NCBI GenBank assembly: GCA_000969725.1
Contig: JXSR01S034780.1
Length of the DNA stretch: 45,436 bases
Strand: one strand, 5' to 3'
Source of the DNA: Ophiothrix spiculata
Taxonomy: Eukaryota > Echinodermata > Ophiuroidea > Amphilepidida > Ophiotrichidae
Below, one piece after another: positions 22,243 to 34,759 of the stretch. The first letter of the stretch is position 1, and each line of letters opens with the position of its first letter. The notes beneath the pieces are model-generated. The model was given only the letters and a program-made list of their open reading frames with translations. It had not been told where the DNA came from and did no database searches. Made by a program: the position numbers and the translations under genes.

Positions 22243-22720
22243 ATCTGTTTTGCTTTGTTACTGCTCCGCTCTCAATCATAGATCATGACCTTTCATGTTC
22301 TGGCATGTCTCTATTAAATGACTAAAACGTCCTATATTCTATAAAGTGAGGGAAATAATGATCAGACGTCATCGATATACTCCTTTTCTATGTCTATGTA
22401 AACCGATAGCAGAGATTACGCCATCAGTTATTGCTGCATTAAGATGTTATATCAAATGACCTCTTGGAATGGCTTGTAAACGGCAAAGTACGTCTTAATT
22501 TACCTCATCAAATATTTGATCGTGTTCTAATGGGAGTTGATAAGAGTGTCAATTGCTTGCATTACATATTTTTAACTATTACCTGTTTATATAACCCTGG
22601 AAAAAATAAAGAAAAGCAGATACGAACGCGATGCTCTGAATGATTGCCATCAATTATCTTCTGAAAATGAAAATGTAGGTGTCGATCTATCAAATATTTG
22701 ATGGTGCTCGGTTTGAGTTG
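22243..22720 (+). repeat. Module R', copy A
   Basis: Begins ATCTGTTTTGCTTTGTTACT. It is related to the block after 18,630 (TTGTATTGCTTTATTACTGC, CATGTTCTGTCATGTCTCTA, CGTCCTATATTCT). It carries two copies, about 185 bp apart, of TCAAATATTTGAT followed by GAGTTGAT. Near-identical copies start at 32,125 and 36,061. Confidence 0.75.
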
Positions 22721-22988
22721 ATTTAATTGCTCACATTGCTTGTTTGTTTAAAGGCAGTACCTCTACCAATCACGCATGATTCTAAACAGCTATTCTTTAA
22801 AATGTAATACAATTCTTAAGGAAATAAAAATGATGTCAACGGTCGAACATCTTGTTAAAACCCTAAACCACTCCAATCCATTTGGAAAACAAAATTCCAT
22901 CAATCCCTGTAGACATACTTATTTCCAAAAATTAAGCATTTACGTCATGTGATTTGTTGTGTTCCTTCTACTCGTCGTTATCAATGCA

Positions 22989-23132
22989 CTTCTTGTTTCT
23001 TTGGGCAAGAAACTTTCCTCTACTTGCTCCGTGGTCGGAAGGTCACGTAAATCCGTGGGTTCCCTGTACGAATAGACTCCTTCATGGGGTATGCAAGTTA
23101 TGCAAGTATTTGTGTCATTGATTGATTGATTT
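22989..23132 (+). mobile_element. SINE-like insertion in copy A
   Basis: The insert contains CTTTGGGCAAGAAACTTTCC, TCGGAAGGTCACG and a GTGGGTTCCC stretch resembling a tRNA B box, and ends in a TGATTGATTGATT tail. Copy C has an empty site here (ATGCAACTCG), while B carries the insert at 32,889-33,030. No clear target duplication. It is diverged from any functional tRNA-like head. Confidence 0.55.
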
Positions 23133-23280
23133 AACTCGTAAAAGGCCTCTCTAGCGCGCACCTAGAAAAACAAAATTCTATTAAATTAAATAACGCCTGC
23201 CTTGCGTCAAATCGTTAACTATGTATATGAGAAACAGTTTTATATCATCAAAATTCGCTTTAACTGTTGAATATTAGAAG

Positions 23281-23530
23281 TCTCATTTTGTGTCGCCTTT
23301 ACGCATTTGTCCAATGCAATTTTTCAATGTTCCAGAGGCATACATATAGAAAGCTTTCCTAAACGGTCTAGCAATTACAAGCCACACCCTGCAGCGTTGT
23401 ACTAGCCAACATTTATAGATTATTCATAATGTATACTTTAATACTGAACTCACTGAACTTATGGGATTTAGTTTAGTGCCATCTTCACGCCTTATTTCAA
23501 AGGTAGTCTCAACACCACCCTAAGCGTTTT
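23281..23530 (+). repeat. Module Q copy 5 (copy A)
   Basis: TCTCATTTTGTGTCGCCTTT, GTCCAATGCAATTTTTCAAT, CCTAAACGGTCTAGCAATTA, GATTATTCATAATGTATAC and ATCTTCACGCCTTATTTC. Conserved flanking sequence continues through ATGACGGCAACAGTAGAATG, which copies 3 and 4 also weakly retain. Confidence 0.85.
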
Positions 23531-24339
23531 CATCTAAATATTTCGGAATTAGTTCCTAGGGCACAATTAGATGACGGCAACAGTAGAATGAATTCCATGG
23601 CATAAAGAGTTCCTTAACCAAGTCATTAGCGCAAAAACCGATCGTCAAATTTAAATCAGTCAAATAAAATCTGTTCTAAAGATATACACCTACCAATTTT
23701 AAGGTACCATTAGTGCAAATTACATATTTTGGAGAAAATGGAAACGCTTTACATATACAAATGAGTAAAGAGACGTAGATATGTTTGAATGATAAAATAA
23801 CAGTTCTTTCTCATATCTTTTATTTTACTTATTACTTAGAGTTTTAAAAATCAAATATGTATGAAAAAATATTAGGAACGCATAGTATACTTGGAAGAAA
23901 TAGTGTTCGATTCTTCTAATGAGATCTTCATGGTAAAAAAATACCTTAGTTCAAATCTGTCGTAAAATATCTTATTAAGAGACAAAGTTTTAGTTTACAA
24001 AATCGTTAATGACCAAAAGAGCATTGATTTGTTCTTGCCCACTTTAAGAGACCCCTCAATCAAAGTAAGCAAGTCAATCAAATCACAAAATAAAATAAAA
24101 TAATTCTTACGGATTGCCAACGCTCAAATGACGATTATTTGTGCTTATTGGATTAACAAATTTTTTTACAAAATACATTGTTATGCAGTACAAAACATTT
24201 GAACTAGGCTAATGTCTTTATTTTTCAATTTGTAGAATTTCAATTGAGAATTTCAAATAAAGTATTCTTGTTTTGTTTGATATGCAGCTATGTACATCCT
24301 TAAATTCAGGTAAATATTCAAATCCTACATATATCTCAA

Positions 24340-24500
24340 TCACTGCAAAGTTGTGAAGGCGCCTTGTTGTCTTGCAAACATGCAAATTATATCGAACTTC
24401 TTTCCCAATTAAACCAAATTAAGTCAATATAAACCAGAAAAATTCTCCGAATCCTTCATTAAGCGCAACAGATTATATATTAAAAACTTCAATTAAGCAA
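24340..24500. repeat. Rearranged module P (copy A)
   Basis: The + strand block GAAGGCGCCTTGTTGTCTT with ACATGCAAATTAT is followed within 100 bp by an inverted block, AATTCTCCGAATCCTTCATT then AAGCGCAACAGATTATAT, normally found on the other strand. Two P halves now face each other. Confidence 0.6.
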
Positions 24501-24730
24501 AGTGCATCATTTACATCCGTTTTTGTGTGCCTATGGATATAATTATGAGTATAGCTTCTGTAATCGTATTCATTAATTTTGATCATTTGCTAATCCTATT
24601 TAAAAGCTCAAGGTAAAAATACTATTGTTGTCTTAATACGTGAGTCTTCTACATCTACATATCCCAGAATTGAGTCGAATTCCTTGCATGTTACGGTTCT
24701 TTTAGGCGTGACATATTATAGGAAAGCACA

Positions 24731-25000
24731 CTCTTCAATACTGTGCTGAAGCACAAGCTCCAATATTTTGGTCACATTGCCAGACGGGAAGGTGAAAATC
24801 TTGAGAAAGTTATTATGTTTGGAAAAGTTGTTGGAAAGAGGAATAGGGGGAGACAAAAACTGAGATGGACAGATGGCATAGCATCAATTACCAACATGTC
24901 CATATACAGCTGCTACAACAGAGCCCAAGATCGCTTGGAGTGGAGAGCCTTCATCAAAATGGTCACGATTACTCAGGCATGAGTAGAACGACGACGACGA
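24731..25000 (+). mobile_element. 5'-truncated RTE-like LINE, C-terminal end
   Basis: Open from the first insert base, it reads LFNTVLKHKLQYFGHIARR, then GKVVGKRNRGRQKLRW, TDGIASITNMS and DRLEWRAFIKMVT before a TGA at 24,980-24,982. The YFGHI..R / GK..GKR.RGR...RW / D...W pattern is the C-terminal tail of RTE-clade (BovB-like) reverse transcriptases. A very short 3' UTR ends in an (ACG)n tail. Only the last roughly 80 codons are present, so it is dead on arrival. Copy B shows the empty site (GAAAGCACAGACTT). Only a CA repeat is visible as a possible target duplication. Confidence 0.85.
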
Positions 25001-25239
25001 CAGACTTATAAATCTTATTTGCTCTTTTCCTTTTGACAGTATCTTTAAAAGAAAGTTTTTGTTTTTATTACCATTGACTCGGTTGAGCATTTACCTTCTT
25101 TCAAATAAAAACAGATTCTGTACGACGTTTCCGACAAGTCGAGTCACATGCGATTATGCTCTGAGAACCAAATAAGCTGGTTCGCTATTTTGATAAATTG
25201 ATGCACATCTACAACACAACTGAATTCTGCAACTATGAA

Positions 25240-26190
25240 GGCATATTCAAGTTTAAGTTTAGTTCAAACGTTCAATATTATATATGTACATAACAATACA
25301 TAAGGCCTAAAAGGGTTATCTCCGATTAATTGGAGTAGGGTCTATTACAATGAAAACGTTAACTATTAATAGTCAAAAAACATTGTCTTATTTGACTAAT
25401 TAAAAAATAGTCATGCAGATTTTTTTCATAATTCATGAAAAAATGCTGTAAATGTCTGAAAAACAATTTTTTGATGTTTAAAAAACATAACGACCTTAAT
25501 GTTTTTCCTTTTTAATTTGCCTTATTTGCATGACAAAAGTATAAATTGATAAGGAAATCTAAAACATTTATATCTTAACCATGATTATAGTGGATTTCTT
25601 ACATCTCCGGACGTCCAAGTCATCGATTTGAACGTACCATTGTCCAGGAGAGGAGATAAATTTTAAACCCAATAATCATTGCGGCCATCCAGAAAATCTG
25701 GCTTGTTTGGCATATAACCAAACGCCGATTTGTGTGTGAGTGTGTGTGTGGGTGGGATGCAAATAACTTTTTAATGAGTAAAAAGAAATATACTGGATGA
25801 TTTTAGGTTGCAAATTGCTTTTTGCTATTAAAGGCCCTGCTAATAATTTAAGTAGACCCATGTGGTTTATAAACAGGCCTAATAATGATAATTGAAGGGG
25901 AAAATATACACTATTATATCGTATGAGGGATTATCTTACCAAACGTAAAAAAGCATGATCTCGATCATATCATCATTTTCAATTACATTGGCCGGAATTT
26001 AAACGATTTTCCCAATGACGCCTACAGACATGATAAAAGAGACATTGACATGCATAAATTATCTCTTCATTGAGTAACATGACTTTTTGGCCTAAATCAT
26101 AGATCGATGGTGCAAATCATGATATTGTATTCTCCATTATACAAGTTTTTAGAATGTGTACCCGACCGTTGTTATGAAAAGATGATTTAC
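25240..26190. other. Unique spacer between copies A and B
   Basis: No gene recognised. Contains a short GT-rich tract near 25,731-25,757 and a near-palindrome TCCGATTAATTGGA at about 25,320. Confidence 0.4.
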
Positions 26191-27251
26191 CTAATATGGA
26201 CATAAGTCATTAACTGGTCATATTTTTTGTTTCACACAAATACATTGGTAAAACCATGCCAATTTGTATTCAACGGATCGTAACTCTGAATATGTACACT
26301 TAAAACCTACAAAGTTAGATATTGCTGGAAAGCTTACTTTCCGAGGATTTCAATTTTACCTAAAAAAGTCTAATTTTTAGGGATGGGTAAAAATTATACA
26401 GGGTACAAAATAAAATAAAAGTGCATTTTGGTCAACCAACTTGGCACAATGAGATTTTGTTGGGGAAAGGTGTATCCAGATGACACAAACATTATTTGAA
26501 GGATGTAATGATAGCCTTCCATAAAATAATTCGTTTGGTGACCAATCTCATTGTGGTCAAAATATTGAGGATGGTCAAAATCTATGAAACGACTCATTAA
26601 TTTTTGGGACATGTATCGGTCAAAAGTTTTTCCATGCATACACTACCTAAAAATTAATCACATAATTGGATTCCTCGGCAAATTTTCTTTTGAAAAATGT
26701 ATAACTTTTACCATTTACGTCGACTCGGTCAAAAGATATGTCGTTTTAAAGTTTTCGAGTGTAAATGCATGTTTTGTACAGTAATGTATAGAGAAAATTA
26801 CCCACATATAAGGCATTAAGAAACAACAAAATGTGGATGACATGTCAATATTCGACACATGCTTTAGCATTATACATACCTCATTGAAGTATATTCAAAA
26901 AATTATGAGCCAAGCATTTTTATTTTCAATAATACATGTGTTTATAAATCATAACTTTCGTACACTTTTGCATGTAATCCTATGGGCGCCACCCCCACCG
27001 GCGCCACACCCACCGACTCCACCCTTGACCCACTCGACATTTTGGTCAATTACTTTACTATTGCTAAACCTGTGGCTTTAATTCTTTTTTTATTTAGTAC
27101 CTGGATAAATTATCTTTAATATGATACCAAAAGTGTTATGGTTCGGTGACAACTTCTATCAAAAATAAAGACATTTGTCATGATTTTAATGATTTCTTGA
27201 AACGGCTCCACCTTATTTGATATACCTATTCGTGACTTAGGTCCATATAGC
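26191..27251. mobile_element. Probable 1-kb non-autonomous DNA element
   Basis: The left end TAATATGGACATAAGTCA and the inverted right end (TATATGGACCTAAGTCAC on the minus strand) match imperfectly. TGATTTAC on the left and TGATTACA on the right may be a decayed 8-bp target duplication. Inside are a C-rich patch (26,985-27,030) and several short frames with no domain. Age appears old. Confidence 0.5.
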
Positions 27252-27485
27252 ATGGGTGATTACATTTTCTAAAAGAGCCAAGAATTGTTGTAAATCAATA
27301 GCTGCCCCTTTTCATCAAAAACATTAAACATGTATTTACTTTAAATCCGACAGTAGTATATATAAATTGTGAAACAAAAGGCAGCTTATTGAACATGTTG
27401 AATTTATCTACATTTCTTTACTTCTAAAATAGATTATAGTAATACAAAAAAACAACAGCAGAAATTTTGAAAGTGCAGAGGTTTT

Positions 27486-27768
27486 TGCTAAGGGTTTTTT
27501 GATCCTAGGGTTTTTGATCCGAACTGTCTTTTTTCCAAAATTAGGAGAAACGGCCGTTTGGAATTAAAACTGTTCGGAACAAAGGCCTTTCGGAATTAAG
27601 ATTGTCGGAACAATAGCCTTACGGAGTAAAAACCTGTCGGATCAAAGGACTAAAAATCATTCGGAGAAAAATCATTCGGATTAAAACCCATTCGGAGAAA
27701 CGGCCGTTCGGAACAGAAACCGTTCGGAGAAATGACACGTCGGAACAACGGACTGTCCCCCCCCCCTA
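27486..27768. repeat. Degenerate short tandem array of TCGGA units
   Basis: About 15 imperfect units of roughly 17-20 bp built on TTCGGAACAAAGGCC / GTCGGATTAAAAACC variants. It ends in a C9-10 run near 27,760. Alternating CGGCCGTT and CGGAA gives it a CpG-rich look unlike its surroundings. Confidence 0.75.
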
Positions 27769-28487
27769 AATGTGTGCCATCTCAAAAAGGTTTTAGTTGT
27801 CATTTTAAAAAACTTATAAAACATATGAAGGTATTCAGAAATAAATAGGCAGGAAATGTAGAAACTTTTGCAGCAAAAGTTTGATATGTTGATCATTTTT
27901 GCCAAAATTCACGTCGAGTATATCCGATTTATATTTTAAAAATGATCTAAGAAAATATGTATATAAATTTTCCCATGGGGTCGATGAAAGTTAAGAAAGT
28001 GTCTTATAACTTATTTTGGGCCAAAAGTATAAAAACTGAAAATGTAAATTTATCATAAGCTTATCGTTTACATATCACAGTTTTAGACCACTGCTTCTAC
28101 TAATGACTTTAATAAGTAGTTGTTGTGTAAATAAATGCTAGAACTGTTTACTGAATAAAATAGAATAGAAAACACTTACATTTGTCGAAGGACACAAATA
28201 ACGTTAGTATCCTTGTTTTAATAAAACAGCTGTTCATGACATCATTAAAGAGAGAGAAAAAAAAGCCAAAAAACACAATATTTACAAACAAACTCAAACG
28301 ATTTCTAATCATATTTATTTGAAAGTAACCAGAAAGGATTAGGGAGGAAATGCAAGCCTGATGAAGTCCCTAAGCCGTTAGGTGCCCTTGTACTTAGGTA
28401 AGTCACATAAGTGTTTGTTTAAAGTTATTTCACTTCGTAATTGATATGACTTGCTCTTTGTTGCAGGAATTTTTTAAACTGATGAAG
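27769..28487. other. No gene; two CTGATGAAG motifs
   Basis: AT-rich. CTGATGAAG occurs at 28,358-28,366, followed by the small hairpin CCTAAGCCGTTAGG, and again at 28,479-28,487, directly at the junction with copy B (followed by ACTAGTGCCGAAA). Confidence 0.5.
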
Positions 28488-28600
28488 ACTAGTGCCGAAA
28501 AATGACGTCTAGCTTTTAACCTGGCATACTTGTATTGCTTTATTACTGCCACCAAGACACTGATCACGACCTTACATGTTCTGTCATGTCTCTACAATTT

Positions 28601-30506
28601 GTTAAGTGGCTGAGGCGTCCTATATTCTCTTAAATCAGGTAAATGATGTTAGATAACATACATTAAAATCAGTATCAAAGAGGATAAGAGGAATTACACC
28701 ATCAGTCGTTGCTGTACGATTTCATATTGAGTGGTCTCTTTTAAACGCTGGTAAACGGCAATGTAGGTCTCAATTTACCGTAACACTCAAAATATTTGAC
28801 CCTGTTCTGATGGGAGTTGATGTAAACAAATCAAGTCTAAAAAATATGACTGAATCTGATATATATATGTTATATTCAAGATTCAAGAAAGGAACTTGTA
28901 ATATTAAAAAGCCTTTGATTGAATGGTATAATGCTTTCAAAAGCATTCAATACAATTATTACTGCAACCAACCACTTCAGATTGTTATACCCCTTGTATT
29001 ACTCTATCATCATCAGTTAGAGGACGAGTTTTTGCGGAATATACTACCCTACACCATCGGTCAAAATCCTTTGTTTTATGGGAATATTAGTTCAAGAGGA
29101 AAATTTATTGAAAACCAAACAATCTTTTCAGTCGATAATTAAAATGAAACAATATTCAATAATTAAGACGGCGTTACTATACTGACAAGACCTCCATAGA
29201 AGATTTGGGATTAGCATAGTCACACCGTAGCATAAACATATAGAGAGACATCAAATCTTAATACACAAAATGCAATTTGACGCATCTAAGTACTTAGGAC
29301 GCAGCTTCCAAAAAAAACAAAGTCAATCATGAAAAATTCTCTGAAGCTTTAATTAAGTGCAACAGATAATCTATCAAGCTAAGTAAGTGGTTTAAGAAGA
29401 TTTGCATGTTAAGACGGTCAGGCGTCTTTTTCGAGTAATTGGTGATAGAGACAGGATTTACATGTTTATGTATAATGTTGTGCATGCGACATGCAATAAA
29501 GGTAATACTTGTAAGGCAATTTAACAGTTCAAGACTTCCTTTAGCTGTGTGCGTCAGGCGTTATAATATGCTTAGGTTGTGTCATCTTCTTGATTAAATT
29601 TGCCCGACTTTTTAAGTGCACTTCTATATAATCTGTTGCTTTTAATTAATTGAATGAAGTAAGAGGATTTACATGTATCAATGATAAATAATTAATCACG
29701 TTGATCGCAAAATTTATCAATTCTAAACAACGAGCTATACATGTTATATAGGAGCATATTTATATCAATGTTAAATAAATTCAGTTATGTTTCCTTTTTT
29801 AATGTATTTTGATATACAAGATGGGTGAAAGCACTGAATACAGTCTCAGTTAAATGATTATAGATTATTTGGTCATGAATTCTTTTAAAATACAACCAGC
29901 AAAGCCAGACTCGTAAAGAATGTTAACAGTATACTTTCCTGTATGTTCTGTCGTACTTACCTTTTACATAATGTAAATTACTGGATTTCAATCTGCAACA
30001 GTCGTCACTGATCAAAATATAAGCATCGTACATGCATCTTCATATTTTAAAGCATTATGATAAGACGGTTAGAATACTTTTGCTGAATTATTGTTAAAAT
30101 GAAAGTAAAACGAAATTCCTCATGTCTTTTTCTCCCCATTCATGAAATCGAAGCTCATTCACATACTATATATTTTGGATATTAATTTCTCTGACGTAAA
30201 TGAGTACCAAACGTAATGTATTTCCTTCAATATCCTCACTGAAATTAAGGTATCGTCATGTACAGTATTCATTATGATTGTATGTTGAACTTCGAGTAAG
30301 ATTATATTTATTCTCTATAAATGTATGAAATTATTGTCATAAATTCAACATTTTTCTAAATTAAGTTGGTCAAATCTGACTAATTTGCTAGTTTGCTCTG
30401 CCGGATGAAAAATAAAATTATAGACCCTCAAAATGTAGTAAAGTACAAATATTTCTATTTGAAGCTAAAAGAACTGAATTGTTTACATCCTTTCAATATG
30501 TACAAG
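28601..30506. repeat. Arm R counterpart in copy B
   Basis: GTTAAGTGGCTGAGGC to CAATATGTACAAG, co-linear with 18,711-20,623. It contains the minus-strand module P at 29,330-29,665, with ATTTGCAT (the octamer) intact. There is no facing arm L here, so B is not palindromic. Confidence 0.85.
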
Positions 30507-30863
30507 TATTGCTTTAAGCAACTCTTTAATTTGGCGTGATGATCAGAATTTCTTTTTATGTAGAACTTATTTCAAAACAGACATGCATTCGAATACCTGT
30601 GTCAATTACTCAAACATTCATTCTATATATTTCTTGAATTCTCTGATAGCTTCCTTTACTAATTTACTACGTCTCATCTGTAAAGCCGTTTTTCACTGTA
30701 GGGTACGTTATATATGACTATCTGATTCATTAAGGAAGGAAAAGTACGCTTACAGTTGCAGATGGCATTAGGTAAATGTAAGAATTTAAATATGGTCAAG
30801 ATGTGGCCAGTCTCATATCAACATAGGAATTTACATCACATATACCGAATGCACATTACATAT

Positions 30864-31361
30864 CAGTTCGGCGGAACTCACAATTCGGATACGTAACCCA
30901 CGTATATTTCGTATCCAAATTGTGATACCCGTGTCAGAATAAGGATATGGAGGGGTATACGAATTCTGATACGCCTGTCGTGGCGCAGGAAACAAATCGA
31001 TAGCGCAAGCTGGCAAGTACATGTAGAATATCTTTCTTGCATTTATGATAAATGTATCTGTGGAAATGTCATTTCCATCTGTGCAATTCTAGCGGGACAG
31101 CTTCGAAACATGTCCTTATAGTTCCTTATCACAGAAGGCAAAATAATTTGGCCAATACTTTCTTAGAATTTAGATGACAAATGATGATAATGTTGTTCAC
31201 TTTTATACATACTGGTATGGTGCGCGGCGAAGTTGAATATTTATTTCAGCGGATATCCCGTTTCAGCTGTTTTTAATCCAAATTCGGATACGGGTATCAG
31301 AATTTTGATACAGAGTATCCAAATTCGGATACGTATCTGAATTGTGAGTTCCGCCAAACTG
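30864..31361. mobile_element. 498-bp TIR element in copy B
   Basis: Same element and same site as 20,981-21,478, same length, with only scattered base differences. Confidence 0.75.
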
Positions 31362-32124
31362 ATATTGTATATTATATACATGATAAGTTAAAATTAATGC
31401 GTTTGATTTTTCAAGTTTAATTTCAGAAGAATATTTATTTTATTTCGGGCAAATAACTTAAAAAATTAAAAAGACAAATAGTTTCCTGTACTTGTACTCT
31501 TAAGCTTTCCCTTAAAATTCTTTCAAGTGTTCATGTAATGTTTTCTTATTCAATCTTAGCCACTTCCTAGTTATTCAGGAACATCAGTCTATTTTTGATT
31601 GATCAGAATTCAGTATGCATATTAGGATATTTTAAAAAGTAAGCAAAATGTTGTACTGACACTAATCATCTTAAATCTACTCCCGGGAATCTACTACTGT
31701 CAAAAATTTTGATTTAGAGCAATTAAAGGTAAAGTATTTCCAAAACTCACCTAGTCCACTTTTGGTCGAAATTAAACCAAGCACATAGGAATGGTATTCA
31801 TCATGGGTACTAACATAAAAAATAAAAAAAAACTATCAGTCGCACGAGAATTTACCTTAGTAACTCGCTTAGTCCCGTGCATGAATTTTTCTAAAACTTA
31901 CTATTTCTAATCAATAATAGGGTGAGCAGGTCATCTTTGTTACAGACTTATCTACAGGGTGTAGCAAAATGATTAGTACTCGGAATAAATAAATGTATTA
32001 ATATACTTCTCGTTCCATTTTGAAGCTTGGAATGATCGTAATTGGTAGTTCATTTCATTGTCTTTAATTTGCATAAACAATGACAGCATTTGTAATTTCG
32101 TTTCCAAGAACGGGAGGATTCTGT

Positions 32125-32620
32125 ATCTGTTTTGCTTTGTTACTGCTCCGCTCTCAATCATAGATCATGACCTTTCATGTTCTGTCATGTCTCTATTAAA
32201 TGACTGAAACGTCCTATATTCTATAAAGTGAGGGAAATAATGATCAGACGTCATCGATAAACTCCTTTTCTATGTAAACCGATAGCAGAGATTACGCCAG
32301 CAGTTATTGCTGCATTAAGATGTTATATCAAATGACCTCTTGGAATGGCTTGTAAACGGCAAAGTACGTCTTAATTTACCTCATCAAATAGTTGATCGTG
32401 TTCTGAAGGGAGTTGATAAGAGTGTCAATTCCTTGCATTACATACTTTTTATGTGTGTATTTTCAACAATACCTGTTTATATAACCCTAGAAAAAATAAA
32501 AGAAAAGCAGATACGAATGCGATGCTCTGAATGATTGCCATCAATTATCTTCTGAAAATGAAAATGTAGGTGTCGATCTATCAAATATTTGATCGTGCTC
32601 GGTTTGAGTTGATTTCATAG
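32125..32620 (+). repeat. Module R', copy B
   Basis: Co-linear with 22,243-22,720, including both TCAAATATTTGAT-type sites. It has a small insertion (around ATGTGTGTATTTTCAAC) also present in copy C but missing from A. Confidence 0.75.
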
Positions 32621-32888
32621 AATTAATTGCTCACATTGCTTGCTTGTTTAAAGGCAGTACCTCTACCAATCACGCATGATTCTAAACAGCTATTCTTTAA
32701 AATGTAATACAATTCTTAATGAAATAAAAATTATGTCAACGGTCGAATATCTTGTTAAAACCCTAAACCACTCCAATCCATTTGGACAACAAAATTCCAT
32801 CAATCTCTGTAGACATACTTAATTCCAAAAATTAAGCATTTACGTCATGTGATTTGTTGTGTTCCTTCTACTCGTCGTTATCCATGCA

Positions 32889-33030
32889 CTCCTTGTTTCT
32901 TTGGGCAAGAAACTTTCCTCTACTTGCTCCATGGTCGGACAGTCACGTAAATCCGTGGGTCCTCTGTACGAAGACTCCTTCATGGGGTATGCATGTTATG
33001 CAAGTACTTGTATCATTGATTGATTGATTT
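32889..33030 (+). mobile_element. SINE-like insertion in copy B
   Basis: Same insert as at 22,989, ending in TTGATTGATTGATTT; absent at the matching site in copy C. Confidence 0.55.
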
Positions 33031-33144
33031 AACTCGTAAAAGACCTCTCTAGCACGCACCTAGAAAAAAAAATTCAATTAAATTAAATAATGCCTGCCTT
33101 GCCTTGTATATGAGAAACAGTTTTATATTATCAAAATTCATATG

Positions 33145-33574
33145 TGTGGTGCTCTGGCATAATGAGCGGAAAGTCGCGATTTTCAAAATTGAGTTTATGG
33201 CATATTTTAATTCTCTATAATCTCAGCTTTCGTATGATATATAATATGTCATACTTTCTTTCTACAATTTTCATTTACAGATAGAAACACAAGGCAGTCC
33301 ACTCAAAATCTGGCAGTAAAATACTGTCGCAAATCGATTTTAAAGAAACTGTTTACTATAGTGTATAATAGCAAAACGCGATCAATTACCCGTGAATTAA
33401 TACACTTCCCGGCGTAATTGACCTTCAAAACGCGAAATATAGATTAACACTAATGTATTTATTTGTTTTATGTCAAAAAACTAAATTTGATCTTTTCATC
33501 ATATCTTTACTTTAGCAGCCATTTATTCAAAATTCTCAATCGCGACTTTCCGCTCATTATGCCAGAGCACCACA
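33145..33574. mobile_element. 430-bp MITE unique to copy B
   Basis: Long exact terminal inverted repeats: TGTGGTGCTCTGGCATAATG then AGCGGAAAGTCGCGATT, mirrored at the right end. CATATG lies on both sides (33,139-33,144 and 33,575-33,580). Because CATATG is palindromic, a TA target with slightly longer ends is equally possible. Copy C keeps the empty site (GATATGTATGTCGC). The interior has no coding capacity. Perfect arms and absence from A and C make it recent. Confidence 0.9.
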
Positions 33575-33610
33575 CATATGCATGTCGCTTTAACTGTTGA
33601 ATATTAGAAG

Positions 33611-33866
33611 TCTCATTTTGTGTCGCCTTGACGCCTGTGTCCAATGCAATTTTTCAATGTTCCAGAGGCATGCATATAGAAAGCTTTCCTAAACGGTCTA
33701 GCAATCACAAGCCACACCCTGCAGCGTTGTACTAGCCAACATTTATAGATTATTCATAATGTATACTTTAATACCGAACTCTTGGCCTTAAGGGATACTT
33801 ATGGGATTTAGTTTAGTGCCATCTTCACGCCTTATTTCAAAGGTAGTCTCAACACCACCCTAAGCG
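33611..33866 (+). repeat. Module Q copy 6 (copy B)
   Basis: Near-identical to copy 5, but keeps ACCGAACTCTTGGCCTTAAG, which copy 5 has lost and copy 7 retains. Confidence 0.85.
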
Positions 33867-34759
33867 TTTTCATCTAAATATTTCGGAATTAGTTCCTAGG
33901 GCACAATTAGATGACGGCAACAGTAGAATGAATTCCATGGCATAAAGAGTTCCTTAACCAAGTCATTAGCGCAAAAACCGATCGTCAAATTTAAATCAGT
34001 CAAATAAAATCTGTTCTAAAGATATACACCTACCAATTTTAAGGTACCATTAGTGCAAATTACATATTTTGGAGAAAATGGAAACGCTTTACATATACAA
34101 ATGAGTAAAGAGACGTAGATATGTTTGAATGATAAAATAACAGTTCTTTCTCATATCTTTTATTTTACTTATTACTTAGAGTTTTAAAAATCAAATATGT
34201 ATGAAACAATATTAGGAACGCATAGTATACTTGGAAGAAATAGTGTTCGATTCTTCTAATGAGATCTTCTCAGAATAAAGTTCTTGATTTTGATAACAAC
34301 ACATTAATTAACCGTTTATGGTAAAAGAGCACCTTAGTTCAAATATGTCGTAAAATATCTTATTAAGAGACAAAGTTTTAGTTTACAAAATCGTTAATGA
34401 CAAAAAGAGCATCGATTTGTTCTTGCCCACTTTAAGAGACCCCTCAATCAAAGTAAGCAAGTCAATCAAATCACAAAATAAAATAAAATAATTGTAACGG
34501 ATTGCCAACGCTCAAATGACGATTATTTGTGCTTATTGACTCCAGTGAATAGAATTAGTAATGGATTAACAAAATCGTTTACAAAATACATTATTATGCA
34601 GTACAAAACATTTGAACTAGGCTAATGTCTTTATTTTTCAATTTGTAGAATTTCAATTTAGAATTTCAAATAAAGTATTCTGGTTTTGTTTGATATGCAG
34701 CTATGCACATCCTTAAATTTAGGTAAATATTCAAATCCTACATATATCTCAATCACTGC

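Larger units (their letters stand above)
18598..25239. repeat. Segmental duplication copy A
   Basis: Direct repeat of 28,488-35,398. The shared left edge is ACTAGTGCCGA and the shared right edge ACTATGAA. By eye, identity is patchy: near-perfect at about 20,340-20,640, 20,740-22,190 and 23,480-23,930, and noticeably lower at 19,300-19,950, 20,660-20,730 and 24,300-25,239. A alone carries a LINE fragment (24,731-25,000). It lacks B's MITE and a roughly 25-bp and a roughly 45-bp stretch present in B. Confidence 0.92.

Noticed and set aside
26833-27081. Proline-rich frame
   Set aside because: Comes from a C-rich low-complexity patch within a probable DNA element; no start context or homology seen.
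28810-29142. 110-codon frame in copy B, similar to the minus-strand frame at 17,857-18,141
   Set aside because: Differences between copies are mostly amino-acid changing, and arm R of copy A has a stop in the frame. No domain is recognised.
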